A DNA stretch of 64,000 nt, from NCBI GenBank assembly GCA_037962975.1, contig CM075672.1:57916501-57980500 (forward strand), read 5' to 3'. The translations under genes were made by a program, and so were the position numbers. The notes beneath the pieces are model-generated. The model did no database searches. It was not told the origin of the DNA and saw only the letters and a program-made list of their open reading frames with translations. Of this stretch, positions 23,572 to 34,202 are shown piece by piece. Every line of letters starts with the position of its first letter. Position 1 is the stretch's first letter. This DNA comes from Clitoria ternatea. Its lineage: Eukaryota; Streptophyta; Magnoliopsida; Fabales; Fabaceae.

Positions 23572-23588
23572 CCCCGACAACTGCGCCA
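23572..23588 (-). other. Primer binding site of N2, tRNA-Asp type, with adjacent hairpin
   Basis: ccccgacaactgcgcca is the tRNA-Asp 3' end with two mismatches. Directly next to it, 23551-23570 is an inverted repeat with 7-bp arms TTGTTGA/TCAACAA and a 6-nt loop. Confidence 0.7.
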
Positions 23589-24142
23589 TTAACTTGATGC
23601 AATCTCATCGAGTGATGAAAAACTAAAGCATGGTTTAATTTCATAAATGAATAACTCCTAATTCATTAGGCAATTATTACTAACTTAACATAAAGCAATC
23701 CTAATTCCCTGGGCATCAGTTTATGTCAAATCTAATTATGAAATTTAAGGAACCCTAGTTGTTCACCTAATTCTTTAGGCATGAAGCAACTAAGTTAGGA
23801 AATGTAATCTGAAGCTCTCACCATGATTTCTTTCTAATGAATGCTTTTGAATAAGCCTTGGGTTTCCCAATCTAAGAGATATGGTCCAACACTTCCTCTG
23901 TTCAAAACTTGCTTTAAGTGATTCCTCAACTTCAGCCACTTGAATCTCAACTTGATTGCAACTTTAATTAATCCCAATCCTAGGGAATTAAGCACCCATG
24001 GAGGAGAACGAAAATAGATAGAGGATGAGGTTAGGGATGAGAGAATTTAGGGAGAAAAGGTCTAAAGAGAAGAGAGAAAATATGAGAATAAGAGTTAGAT
24101 CTGAAATTAGCTGAGTTAATTCCTTTAGCCTTTACAATCAAG

Positions 24143-24152
24143 CTATATATAG
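24143..24152 (-). promoter_or_regulatory. TATA box of N2 LTR
   Basis: CTATATATAG, about 150 bp downstream (minus strand) of the nearest palindrome copy. Confidence 0.5.
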
Positions 24153-24297
24153 TTTTCCTAGGCTTAACCAAACCTAATTAAATAACTACAGGGAATATAA
24201 GTAATTAAAACGTACAAAATAAATAACTAACTTAAATTGATGAAAACATAAAATTATAAAATCTGGAACAAAAATGGAAACAGGGTGGACCAGCCAG

Positions 24298-24765
24298 CTG
24301 GCGTAAGTACTCTAGCTTTTTGCGTAAGCACGCTGCTTGGTTAGTTTATGGAACAACAAACACGCATAGGTACGTTGAGGCTGAGCGCTGGCACATTTCT
24401 ATTGGGCGTAGATATGCTGGCATCCAACGTGGGTACGTTGGCCTAGTAGAACTGGATCTGATGTGAATGCTGGTGTGTATAGGCACGTTGAGGTCCAGCG
24501 TTAGCACGTTGGTATTCTGGAGTGATGAGCGTATGGATGCTAGATGATAGGAGTGGGCACGTTGGGTTTTTGGACCAGGACCTAACAGTGGTGTACTGAT
24601 GCGTGTAGGGACATTAGAACTGGCGTGGTTATGCGTGGCTTTAGGTGGTGGTGCGCGTTCTTACACTGGGATTAGTGTTGGTACACTGGTTTGTTGGGCT
24701 GGTACGTTTGAGTCTTGTAGGTACGCCAGCTTCAAGTGTTCCTACGTTGGGTGACTTGTTGACAG
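24298..24765. repeat. Palindrome array of N2 LTR (AGCGTAGGTACGCT type)
   Basis: About a dozen degenerate copies of a motif with arms AGCGT/ACGCT and a 4-base centre, for example GCGTAAGCACGCT at about 24319 and the symmetric CCAACGTGGGTACGTTGG at about 24426. More diverged than the arrays of N1 and Athila-B. Confidence 0.65.
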
Positions 24766-24972
24766 CACCTGCAATTTCCCTTTTTTTCATTAAATACTTA
24801 AATTTAATAAATAATTAATAATTAACTTCTAAATAGTGAAATAAATTATTATTTATTTAAATCACTAATAATTCTAATTAATAAATAAATATAATAATAA
24901 TTAAATTGATACTTAAACTATTAAATATAATTAGAAATAACACTACTGAATAAGTCTTTTCAAGACTTATCA

Positions 24973-27141
24973 TCAACCTAAGAGGGGACATGTTATCTCT
25001 GTCACTTCTACCAAATGAAGACATGATTAAGAATTCAAACAAACAAACAAGACAAAAATAAGTGATATAACAAACTAGTCGAGGATATGAAACTAAAACA
25101 AAAATTAAGAAAGGAAACCTATCCTAGGATACAAGATACTAAGATGTTGTATTAGGTTTATTATGTAAGATGGAACAGATTTAACTAACCTAGACAGGTA
25201 CTAAAATTTGATTATAATGTAGTTTCTAACAACTGTTAGGTGTAACAACTACTAACAACTTTTAACCTAATTAACTAATTTAGTTATAGAAGTTATGCTA
25301 GTTGTAACAAACCTAGGAAGTTATAACTACTTGAACAAACCCTAACCAATTAACTAATTCATTTTTAACAACTAAAACTAACAATAGTTAATTAACTACT
25401 CTAACTAAATTGGTTTTAAGTTGGTTAAACTAGTTAGAACTAACTCTACATGGTTACCAACTAATTAATAACCCTAACCAATTAACAAACTAGTTGTTAA
25501 CCTAACAAACAAATGATGAAGCTAAAATCTACTATGCATGGATGAATTACCTTATAGTAAACTAATTAAAATCTAATGTCCAAAGTTCAATAGGAAATAA
25601 AATTATCCCCAAATACAAGCACTAAAATAAAATACAATGGAAAATTTGAAACTATTTTTATGTTTTTACAAATGTGCTCTCTAAAAATTACAAGTCTTCA
25701 ACTCCTTTTTACTCCACCAAAGCTACAAGAAAACTTAAACTCAAGATAGATGGTTAGCACAATTCTATATATTTAAAAAAATTTTGCTGTACTCATCTCA
25801 AAGTGTATAACCTTACTACCTCTTTCTCTCCTAAGTTTCAATCTCCTTAGCAACAATCAATTGAACTCAATATCTCAATTACTCTAAATATGCTACCCCA
25901 AAGTGACAAGTTACTTGTCTTTACCCAAGATTGCCAAAGGAAGAAATACTCAAAAGATAAAAGTTAGAGTGAAGAAAGACAAGCAATAAAAGTTCAAATT
26001 GAAAGGCAAAACCAATTTGGAATTTATGAGAAAAATAAAGTAAGACCCAAAAAAATAATAGCTAAAATTGAATGAAGCTTATACAAGAGAAAGAGATATT
26101 AACGTGGCACAACTTGAAATAAACAAGAACCTAGGACATAAAGATCAAGCTCCAACATGCACCATTTTTGACCTAATTGGCTGTAGTTAGTTATGATTGA
26201 ATAACAAACTTTCTAACACCCTAAGAACCTAACACAATTCAGTGTAAACCAAAAACTAACACAAATAAAACTCAATTTTATAATGGCTAATCACAATATG
26301 CAAGAATCAAAAGGTAACTACATAAGATTTAAGAAGAAAGGGCATGCATCTTTATCATTTTTTGTATTTTTATGAACAAAGCAACAAGACACATGGACTA
26401 CTTAATGAAATTACTCAAAGAAAATAATACAACCAGCATTGAACAAACTTTTTAAAAGAGAATGAAGATGAAGAAAAACCTTAAGGCTAACTGATACCAT
26501 ATGACGTAGGAAGACCTACTTAGAAGGGAAGATCTTAGTCTTTACTTCTCTTTTCTCTTTAACTTTTTTTAACCTTTCTTTTATAATTATAGCAACACAA
26601 GCTTTGAAATTGATATGGAAACCAAATGTGACTTTAGGAAATGGAAGGAAGAAACGAAGTTCTAAAGGGGGGACAAAAGCGTGAAAGGACTTAAGGAGGT
26701 GGAAGGATGGTAACGTGGTTTGTGGAGGAAAGGGTGGTGGTTATGGGAAGACTCCATCCTAGAGGGATAAGCCTAAGAAATTACCACTTGGGGATGGAGA
26801 CCTGATGGATAAGATCTTGATGGAAGCTAAGGAAACCTAGCCAAAAGGAGAGGAAATAATCTCTACCTCTCACAAAATCAATTCTCATTCTGAATTCAAG
26901 TGTACTTCCTACAAAGGAAGGATGGCCTTATACAGGCATGAGGTAAACACAGCCAAGGTATTTGGGGCTCTCTTATCTCGTAAGCCCAAAAGCCTAAAAC
27001 TAAAAACAATGGTCAAATACAAAGCCCGAACCAAATACAAGGCCCTAAAGTGGCCCAAAAGCAAGCATGGCCATGTAAGGCCTAAACCTATGGCCGATTA
27101 GGCTTTTCTAAACCTAATAAAAAAGTATCTAAAAATGTATA
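24973..27141 (-). mobile_element. Chromovirus fragment: LTR, primer site and leader
   Basis: In minus order: an LTR (27141 to 26502, its outer end cut by the LTR fragment at 27142), a primer site TGGTATCAGTTAGCC (26499-26485; the first nine bases match initiator tRNA-Met), then 1.5 kb of A/T-rich leader with no coding sequence, cut at 24973 by N2. The LTR is homologous in reverse to the Reina-like 3' LTR ending at 51605 (GATCTTCC...TACGTCA here, GATCCTTC...TACATCA there; shared GGCCATGTAAGGCCTAAAC). Confidence 0.65.
26502..27141 (-). repeat. LTR of the small chromovirus, outer end missing
   Basis: The inner end tgacgtagg at 26502 lies two bases from the primer site. Homology to 50964-51605 supports both orientation and identity. 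By comparison with that copy, only about 30-40 bp of the outer end are missing. Confidence 0.65.
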
Positions 27142-27525
27142 TGATAAGTGTGTATTGTGTGTTGTTTTTGGTTATTTTTGTGGTTTTTGCATATTGTTCA
27201 TGCCCGATTCCCTTGATTTTGATTCTTTTCCACACATATTACTTGGTTATTCCTATTTTGCAGGATCAATGATATTTTATGTCTCTTTTAAGGAAAAATG
27301 GCAAGATGGATGAAAGAAGAGACGTGTGAGGGCTTTAGGAGTGTATTTTAGCAAGGTTGGAGGAAACCACTGCCAGTGGTGGACAACCACTAGCCGTGGT
27401 TAGCATTGGAAGAAAGGGAAAAGTAGGTCAGAGGCCACCACTGGCCGTGGTGGGCACTATGGAACACTATGGAGCATTGTTGAAGCAAAGAACAGGAAGT
27501 CAGAAGCCATCACTGGCTGTGGTTA
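27142..27525 (+). repeat. Truncated LTR of the Athila-A family
   Basis: Starts TGATAAGTGTGTATTG and matches the reverse complement of 3538 down to about 3130, including palindromes ACCACTGCCAGTGGT and ACCACTAGCCGTGGT. Homology stops at about 27525 within U3. Confidence 0.8.
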
Positions 27526-29640
27526 TCCACTATTAGGTCAGACATCACGACACCTACCGGGTTAGGCCCGGGGTCTCCCAATGGATTCTCCTCTGGATCC
27601 TCGTCTTCATCATTATTGTTGTCCCCTCCTAGGGATAGTGGGAAATACTCTAGGGTCAAAGACCTCGGGGGATGCTGGTGTGGCTCTGGTAAAGGGTACG
27701 GCCCTAGTGGATCCTTATCCATCGCTGCTCATCAGCCTGTAAGCTCTTCCAACTCTACAGTACTCAAGGGAAATGGTGGGTCTCCATACCACCTTATTGT
27801 ACTCTTATAACTTCCACATCCTTCTTAAAAGAATGCTCAGCCTCCTATGGGAAATCTGCTGCTAGTGGTTGCCCCTCAGGAATCTCCTCTAGTAACTATG
27901 GTATGACGGGTAACCAACTCAGTCCAGGGCCACCCCCTACTAGAATCCTCATCTGGTCACGTCAGGTGTACAAGCGTAGTCTCATCGGAGGCCTAAAAGA
28001 AATCTATAAGGGTGATCTCCCTCTTCCATACAATCGGAGGATTGTCATTTCTGACATCCTCCCATATAATCTAGGCAGGTACTCAGAATCTTTTCTCATC
28101 TTGAGTTACCTAGTTTTTCTAAGTTATCTATCCTCACTTGATCCTGACTACCGTTCCCCTATTTTCCTTTTCTCTTTCTCTTTTCTAATTTAATAGTTAC
28201 AGAATAATTCACATATTAAATATCAATCACACTTACATACAAGTCATCAATGCCATATAATATAATGCATGAGTTCCATTACTTTCAATTAATCTTTTTT
28301 GTTATTCGCCATGATTGCATATGGGCCCAATTCCATCTTCTCAACCATCATATTCATCATCCTCATCAGAACCTATCCTGTTTAGGCTGCCCCTAACGTT
28401 TGTATACTAGAGCGACCGGAGCTCACCAAGTCTTTCATATCAAGGGTACTAAGCACTCTCAGGTCTGGTTCATTATCAGGGATCCATCTTACATTATAAA
28501 AAGGGGACTTGGCTCTCCACGGTCATAGATACATCCTGTCATTTAGTCAAAGTAGACCAGGCTTGCATCATCTCACCCAACCCAGGAGTAACTCTGATGC
28601 CATTGAGTTTCTATTTCGGTTGTACTCCCAAGGTTTTCCTTCAACACTAAACATGAATGTCCTCTAGTGTACCCACGGTGTATGCTCTAGTTTCCACATA
28701 ATCAAATACACATGATGCATGTATCATATCTTTCACTTTTCTTACATTCATATCTAGTTCTCATCTTTTGATAATTAAGAATGAAAATGGTCAAGCGTTA
28801 ATCTTTCTCACCCATTAGGTACCTCCCATCATCTCATTATACTTTCACATCTAACATATCGTATAATTTTTCATTGTATTGGGACTCTTTACCAGGACTT
28901 ATACCTCTTCTTATCAACTTTTTATCTCTTTGTGAATTAACAATGCATCTTACTAAGTATATCATCATACTCGTTCAATACCTCATATGTTGTATTCTAC
29001 ACAGATAGTCATGTCACAACCAACAAGTAATTCACATAGGCAAGTCAATCGTATACATGCAAGCAACTCATTCATTACACAAACATGGATAATTTATCTG
29101 ATCGACTAATAGGTTGCACTTAAATCCTATATAGTTTCTTTAGTAGGATTGATCCTAGAATACTATTATTAGTTACTTATCTCTTTTTTTATATTTACTA
29201 ATTATTACCAACACTAAGAGTTATCTCTATTAGAGCACTACATTCCATTATACATGATGTGGGGTTTTGGGACATCTCAGGATATTGATTTGTTATATAT
29301 ACTTACTAGTTAAATTCCTTATTCACATCTAGTGGTTTTGCCTTTAGAGAGCCTCTCTTTTTAACTAGATATTATTCCTTTTTAGTTTACTGATCAATAT
29401 TTATTTATTTTATTCATTGTTTTACCATATTCATTTCCATTCAGAATTCACCTATAATTTCTAGTCTAGTCCAATTAACAATTAATTATGAATGTAAGTT
29501 CTAGTTATCCTTTAAAAACCAATCTTTATTTACTTACTCATGTAGTTTGGTTTTCATCTAAATAATTGGTTTATTTACCCAACTTAAGTGTACCAGGAAT
29601 CTAGTGTATCAATCCATATTCTATCCTAAGTGGTCAATTA
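27526..29640. other. Chromovirus LTR-type DNA, left part
   Basis: No gene recognised. 27540-28100 is GC-richer than its surroundings and open in more than one frame on both strands (27510-27722 minus, 27903-28193 plus), but I recognise no domain. 28200-29635 is AT-rich. It ends with AATTA (29636-29640), the target duplication of the solo LTR, so it was contiguous with 46182 onward before that insertion. Confidence 0.4.
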
Positions 29641-30058
29641 TGTGGCGCCCTTAATCAAGTAAATAATATTAAAGATATCATTAATTAGATATTAAAAGTG
29701 AGGATAAATTTTTCACGATTTCAAAAATGAACAAGGGATGAAGAACACCATAAAATATAACTTCAACAATTAACCTCGGACCATTTTAAAGACCTATCCC
29801 GTATATGATGATATAAGAAGATATGTGGTTTAAAACAAAAGTTCTCCCTGGATGATCAATTACATCATCATTATCCAAGGAGTTGCTGAACATGTAAATT
29901 AATTCGAGAGTATGAATGGATCAGAGAAGAGATTCAAGGATACCTAAATTAATTTCTAAAATTTATTAAAAATGTGTACATTCGATTGCATAAGCATGCC
30001 ATGAAGCAAAGGAACAAGCAAGCATCAAAACTTATGGAAGATTAGTAAACATCAAGCT

Positions 30059-30311
30059 ATGAATCAATTCAAGAAAGGCCATGAATCGATTCATGCGTGA
30101 AAGAAGTTCATGACAACAAAACAGAAGCTTATGAATCGATTCAAACACATCTATGAATAGATTCATGCGAATGGGAAAACAAGCTCAACAATCCAGCAAG
30201 TTATGAATCGATTCAAGCCACACCATGAATCGATTCATGCGTCTGGAAAATACCTCCCTGGAGACCTGTATGCCATGAATCAATTGAAGTCAAGCCATGA
30301 ATTGATTCATG
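30059..30311. repeat. Palindrome array ATGAATCGATTCAT in the solo LTR
   Basis: Eight copies at about 30059, 30080, 30130, 30152, 30201, 30223, 30273 and 30294. The best are perfect 14-16-bp palindromes. They come in pairs: one copy followed by CAAG/CAAA, the next by ATGCG. Confidence 0.85.
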
Positions 30312-31524
30312 AGTTCCTGGAACCAGTAGCAGACTGCAGAATGTACTAAAAAGCTACAACACCCAACTTCCGACCACCCTAACTTTTTCATATGAAATAC
30401 AATCACTACCAAATTTTGACACCACTAATTATACACCATTTATGACGTGTAGCAACTGGTCGCACTCAAAAATCCTAAAAATGAGTGACTTATGAGTAGA
30501 AATGTGTTTAGCCCATTTTAAGGTATTTTTGTGCAACACAAGGGTCAATTCTTAATGTAGTTGGCCCGTTCTAGTTTCTACAAGTTCTAAATCATGCATG
30601 AACATTATAATCATAATTTCATACTTATCAATTCATCCATCCATGGATTTTCATCAACAAAAGCATTAATGCCATCAAAATAGTTAACAAATTCAATGTT
30701 AAGCATCGTCATATATTACATTGGTGATACAAAATGATCACAAGTTCATTTCAAATGATCCTAATGTATCAATTACCATTCTAGGATATCAAATCATCCA
30801 TATCCACTCATCATCATACTCACAAGGCATTAACTATAGTATAACTATACCAAACAATACCATATATAAACACCTCCAAAAATGATGTACAAAAAGCTAT
30901 CAATTTAAAAACCATGTCGGCCAAGGCATCTTTACCGATTCTTCCTTCACACCATACCTCATCTCTTAAAAAGCCTTACTTCATCGTCATGCCCTACAAC
31001 ACAAGAGCTAAAAAGTAGCTAACATGGAGAGTGAGCATACTTTCTCAATGATGAATAATCAATCAACTTGTGATAACATAAATATATGAATGCAAATTAA
31101 CATATCCTTCTATAGAAGGAATTCAATCATCTAGTAATGTCACATATTTTATCAACTTCCATTAGGTATACATATTCATATATAATAAATCCATCAATAA
31201 GGACATTCCCAAGTAAAGACAAGTCACCAAATCATAATATTACTACACTTATTGTCACAATCTATAAGCAACATAAGAGGTCACACTAACAACAATACAC
31301 AATTAGTTAGTGACTAAAAATGAGTTTTATATTTTAATTTACATTCTTAATAGGGTGTCATCTTTCTTGATCTTCTCCAACAGAAATGTCATATTCCTAT
31401 GGCTAATGCATATGTTATATCACTAAATGCATATGCAACAGATCCAATTTGAAACATTTACCCATAGCTCATATGCACATGATTCATCAAATATTTACAA
31501 CCATGCATAGTTGCTTAAGCATTT

Positions 31525-31820
31525 GTCCCCCACAAGGGTGCTTCTCACAAGATCCCGCGACACCCCTGCTATCTCAATACAACAAGTTATCGTAACCACT
31601 TATAATCATCCTCATATTGTTTCCCCCAACTTAAGGGTACTCCCTTTCATAGTCCCGCAAGACCTTTATCATTCCAATATGTTAAGTGATCGCAACCACT
31701 TATAGTCATTTGAATACTAGTCCCCCACACAAGAGTCCTTTTTCTTAAGATCCCGCATGACCTTTATTGTTTCAATTTTCCATGTGATTGCAACCACATA
31801 TAAAATGCTATGTCATGCAT
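31525..31820. repeat. Three diverged ~97-bp tandem repeats
   Basis: Units begin near 31526, 31622 and 31721. Each starts TCCCCCA, has GATCCCGC or GTCCCGC about 28 bp in and ends near a CGTAACCAC/CGCAACCAC/TGCAACCAC block followed by TTATA-like sequence. Confidence 0.75.
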
Positions 31821-32615
31821 GCTATGAATGCAATAATGCACATGCTAGCCTCGGCTTCACAAGGATTCCTCACCCTCTCCCTAAGGGGTATAATTTTCAC
31901 TTAGCATTATAATTAATGGCACACAATCATATATAACATTCTCCAAGGTATACAACTCATAGTATTCAAGATTATACTAGCCAAGGATTTTTATCAATGT
32001 CAATCCATACATGGAAATCAAGAGCATGTCAACAAATACACTCCAAATTCATATCCTCATCAAATGTGCTAAACCAACATCCAATCATCAATATGAGTCA
32101 ATCTCAATTTATATCACACACAAGAGGTAGTATATTTATTCAAGGAAAAACATGCAAATATGCATCAATACATACACATTATCAACATGCAAGTGATCAT
32201 GCATTTCGAAAGTACACTCCTCTCCTACCTCAAGAAACGATTTCTCTAGGTTAGATGATTACGTTTCATAAGAATTATCAAAGCCTACATTAAATACATA
32301 TAGGACCACATCAATCACTCATTCAACATTATTTTCAAATTTCTTGTACATCACTAATGCATATATATGATAAGTGTAAATTAAGCATTGATTTCATGAA
32401 CCAATTGAACTTATTTTTGTAAAGAATTTAACTAGATTGGTGAATAAGTGAAGGAATTTAAGCATGAAATCTCTTTTGAAGGATACATTACGTACAAGAT
32501 ATTATTTTGCCAAAATTTTTGAAGAAATGCAGGAATTGCAAGAAAACAATCAAGTCATCATACTTGGTCTTGATCATGAAGAAGCATGAAGCTTGAACCA
32601 TGCATCAGACTCATT

Positions 32616-33057
32616 CCACGCTTGAGCGTAACACAAGGGGCGCTTGAGTGAAAGAAGTCATGAAAGTCACACTTGAAGACGCTTGAACGGAGGGACAATG
32701 ACATCAGACCCCTTCCACGCTTGAGCGTGAGAAGGGAACGCTTGAGCTTGAACCCGAGCGCGCTTGAGCGTGACTCTAGGCATGGTCAAGCGTGAGGACA
32801 AGAAAGCAAGGTAGGCATCAAGGGCCCTTCATGCTTGAGTGTGGTCATCTCACGCTTAAGCGCAGGCACGCTCAAGCAAGAATATCTTACGCTTGAGCGT
32901 GCTAGAAGAAGTATGGAGTTTTTAATTAAATATGGGCCAATGTTGCATGCCAGAATATCCACTTCTACGTGTCTCTACATGTCTCTGACCACCTCTGCAT
33001 GGCCACTCAGCAAAAGGGGGTTGCGCTTGAGCTTGGGAAGGAGAAGCTTAAGCGTGA
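32616..33057. repeat. Palindrome array of Athila-B U3 (CACGCTTGAGCGTG type)
   Basis: About a dozen copies with arms CACGCT/AGCGTG around a TG, CA or TA centre. The exact consensus is at 32716-32729; good copies also at 32617, 32757 and 32889. Spacers are irregular (about 10-100 bp). The array runs up to the TATA box. Confidence 0.85.
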
Positions 33058-33063
33058 CTACTC

Positions 33064-33070
33064 TATAAAT
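33064..33070 (+). promoter_or_regulatory. TATA box of the Athila-B 5' LTR
   Basis: CTCTATAAATGGAG; the last palindrome copy (GAAGCTTAAGCGTG) ends seven bases upstream. In the 3' LTR the same box reads CTCTATAAATAGAG. Confidence 0.7.
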
Positions 33071-33932
33071 GGAGCAGAAGAACAAAGGATCAACATCATC
33101 TCAGCATTCAATCATTCAATTCACTTCCAATTTCTTTCTATATTCATTTCCTTTTGTTGAGTGAAAATGCAAGGCACGAGTAGCTAAATCCATTCATTGG
33201 GATTGGTTGTAATCATTCCAACCCCAAGTAATGCTGCTGCAAGTTTTTCATATATATAACAAGATCTGATGGTTTTTGTGTTTCATTCTGCACTTAATGC
33301 TTGAAAGTACTTTATCACTATTTTTTTGTCTTTGGTTTTCTTAAGTATATTGGTAAATAACTTTTGAGAGTGGATCTGAATGAAACATTCATTGTGAATA
33401 GATGACCAGGGATGGTATCTAACGTAGTGAACGTCTAAACAATCGATCATTAATGCTGGAATGATTTCAAGGTGACTGGGGGATCAGCAGGTTGAAATCA
33501 TTCTTATGAATTTTGTAGTCGAGGATCGATACGAATGACTTAGATTGTGACGTAAAAATTATCATTTCAAGTTATAGATATACAAAGTTACATAGCTTAC
33601 AGAAGGTGAGAAGCGATGAACAATCAATCCCAGTTTTCCAAATTTGAATTTTACCAAAACTCTTTAGTGTTGTCTCTCACATTTGTTACTGTTTGTTAAT
33701 AATTTCAATCAAAACCTTTTACAACCAACTGAAATAAAACTTCCTGTCAAATCAATTCAAGGACTAAGATCTTCAAGCTAACACCTCCTCAGTGGAACAA
33801 CAACCCCTTTTACTACAACTTTAGTGTTTAAACTTGGCACTAATCTTCTATTAGATTCCTATTATACCAACTTGATTCTTTTCTTGTACACTTCATTTCT
33901 TTGTATGATTAATAAAAATCATTACCAAGTTT

Positions 33933-33949
33933 TGGCGCCGTAGCCAGGG
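33933..33949 (+). other. Primer binding site of Athila-B, tRNA-Asp
   Basis: tggcgccgtagccaggg, two mismatches to the complement of the tRNA-Asp 3' end, five bases after the LTR. Confidence 0.85.
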
Positions 33950-34061
33950 AGGTGATTCAAGTTTGAAATCTAAGCATTCAATTGATAAGACTTTATGAAT
34001 AATTTCTGTTCATTTTTCATTTTTTATACGTGGTAATTTTGCTTGAGTAAGTGCTTGATTT

Positions 34062-34193
34062 ATGCTTTTAAGAGGACAGGGATCAAAAGGGAAACTTGCA
34101 TTTGATCCAGAGATAAACAGGTTACTCAAGAAGATCAAGAAAGCAAAGAAAGAGCAAAGCTTCCACGTAGGAGAAACTTCTTCGTCAACGTAA
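34062..34193 (+). CDS. Short upstream ORF with FDPEI motif, Athila-B
   Basis: 43 codons from ATG 34062 with AFDPEINRLLKKIKKAKKEQ, ended by TAA at 34191; the gag ATG at 34203 is in the same frame. Same arrangement as 1761-1877 and 61306-61389. Confidence 0.5.
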   Translation: MLLRGQGSKGKLAFDPEINRLLKKIKKAKKEQSFHVGETSSST

Positions 34194-34202
34194 GCTCAGA
34201 AA

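Larger units (their letters stand above)
20914..24972 (-). mobile_element. Short non-autonomous Athila-like element N2 (3' LTR missing)
   Basis: In minus order: LTR (24972-23595), tRNA-Asp-type primer site, gag-like and acidic ORF remnants, pyrimidine-rich low-complexity DNA, palindrome cluster, and a conserved pre-PPT block with GTTTGGGGAGATAAAG at about 20940-20925. Tekay-A starts at 20913, a few bases beyond, so Tekay-A probably inserted at the purine tract/LTR junction. The internal region is only about 2.7 kb and has no pol. Confidence 0.72.
23595..24972 (-). repeat. 5' LTR of N2
   Basis: 1378 bp; minus start TGATAAGTCTTG at 24972, end GATTGCATCA at 23595. It carries the palindrome array (24298-24765) and, downstream of it, TATATATAG at 24151-24143. 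No second copy in the window, so the ends are set by TG...CA and the neighbouring primer site. Confidence 0.75.
32368..33927 (+). repeat. 5' LTR of Athila-B
   Basis: 1560 bp, TGATAAGTGTAAA...CATTACCA, very similar to 43468-45025. U3 contains the palindrome array 32616-33057, then TATAAAT at 33064. Ends are fixed by loss of similarity and by the target duplication. Confidence 0.93.

Noticed and set aside
27510..28193. Host gene on either strand in the GC-richer stretch
   Set aside because: Open frames overlap on both strands, no recognisable domain, and the position is within repeat DNA.
32616..33057. Possible CRISPR-like array of palindromic repeats
   Set aside because: Spacers are irregular and repeats short and degenerate; this is a plant LTR, not a prokaryotic locus.
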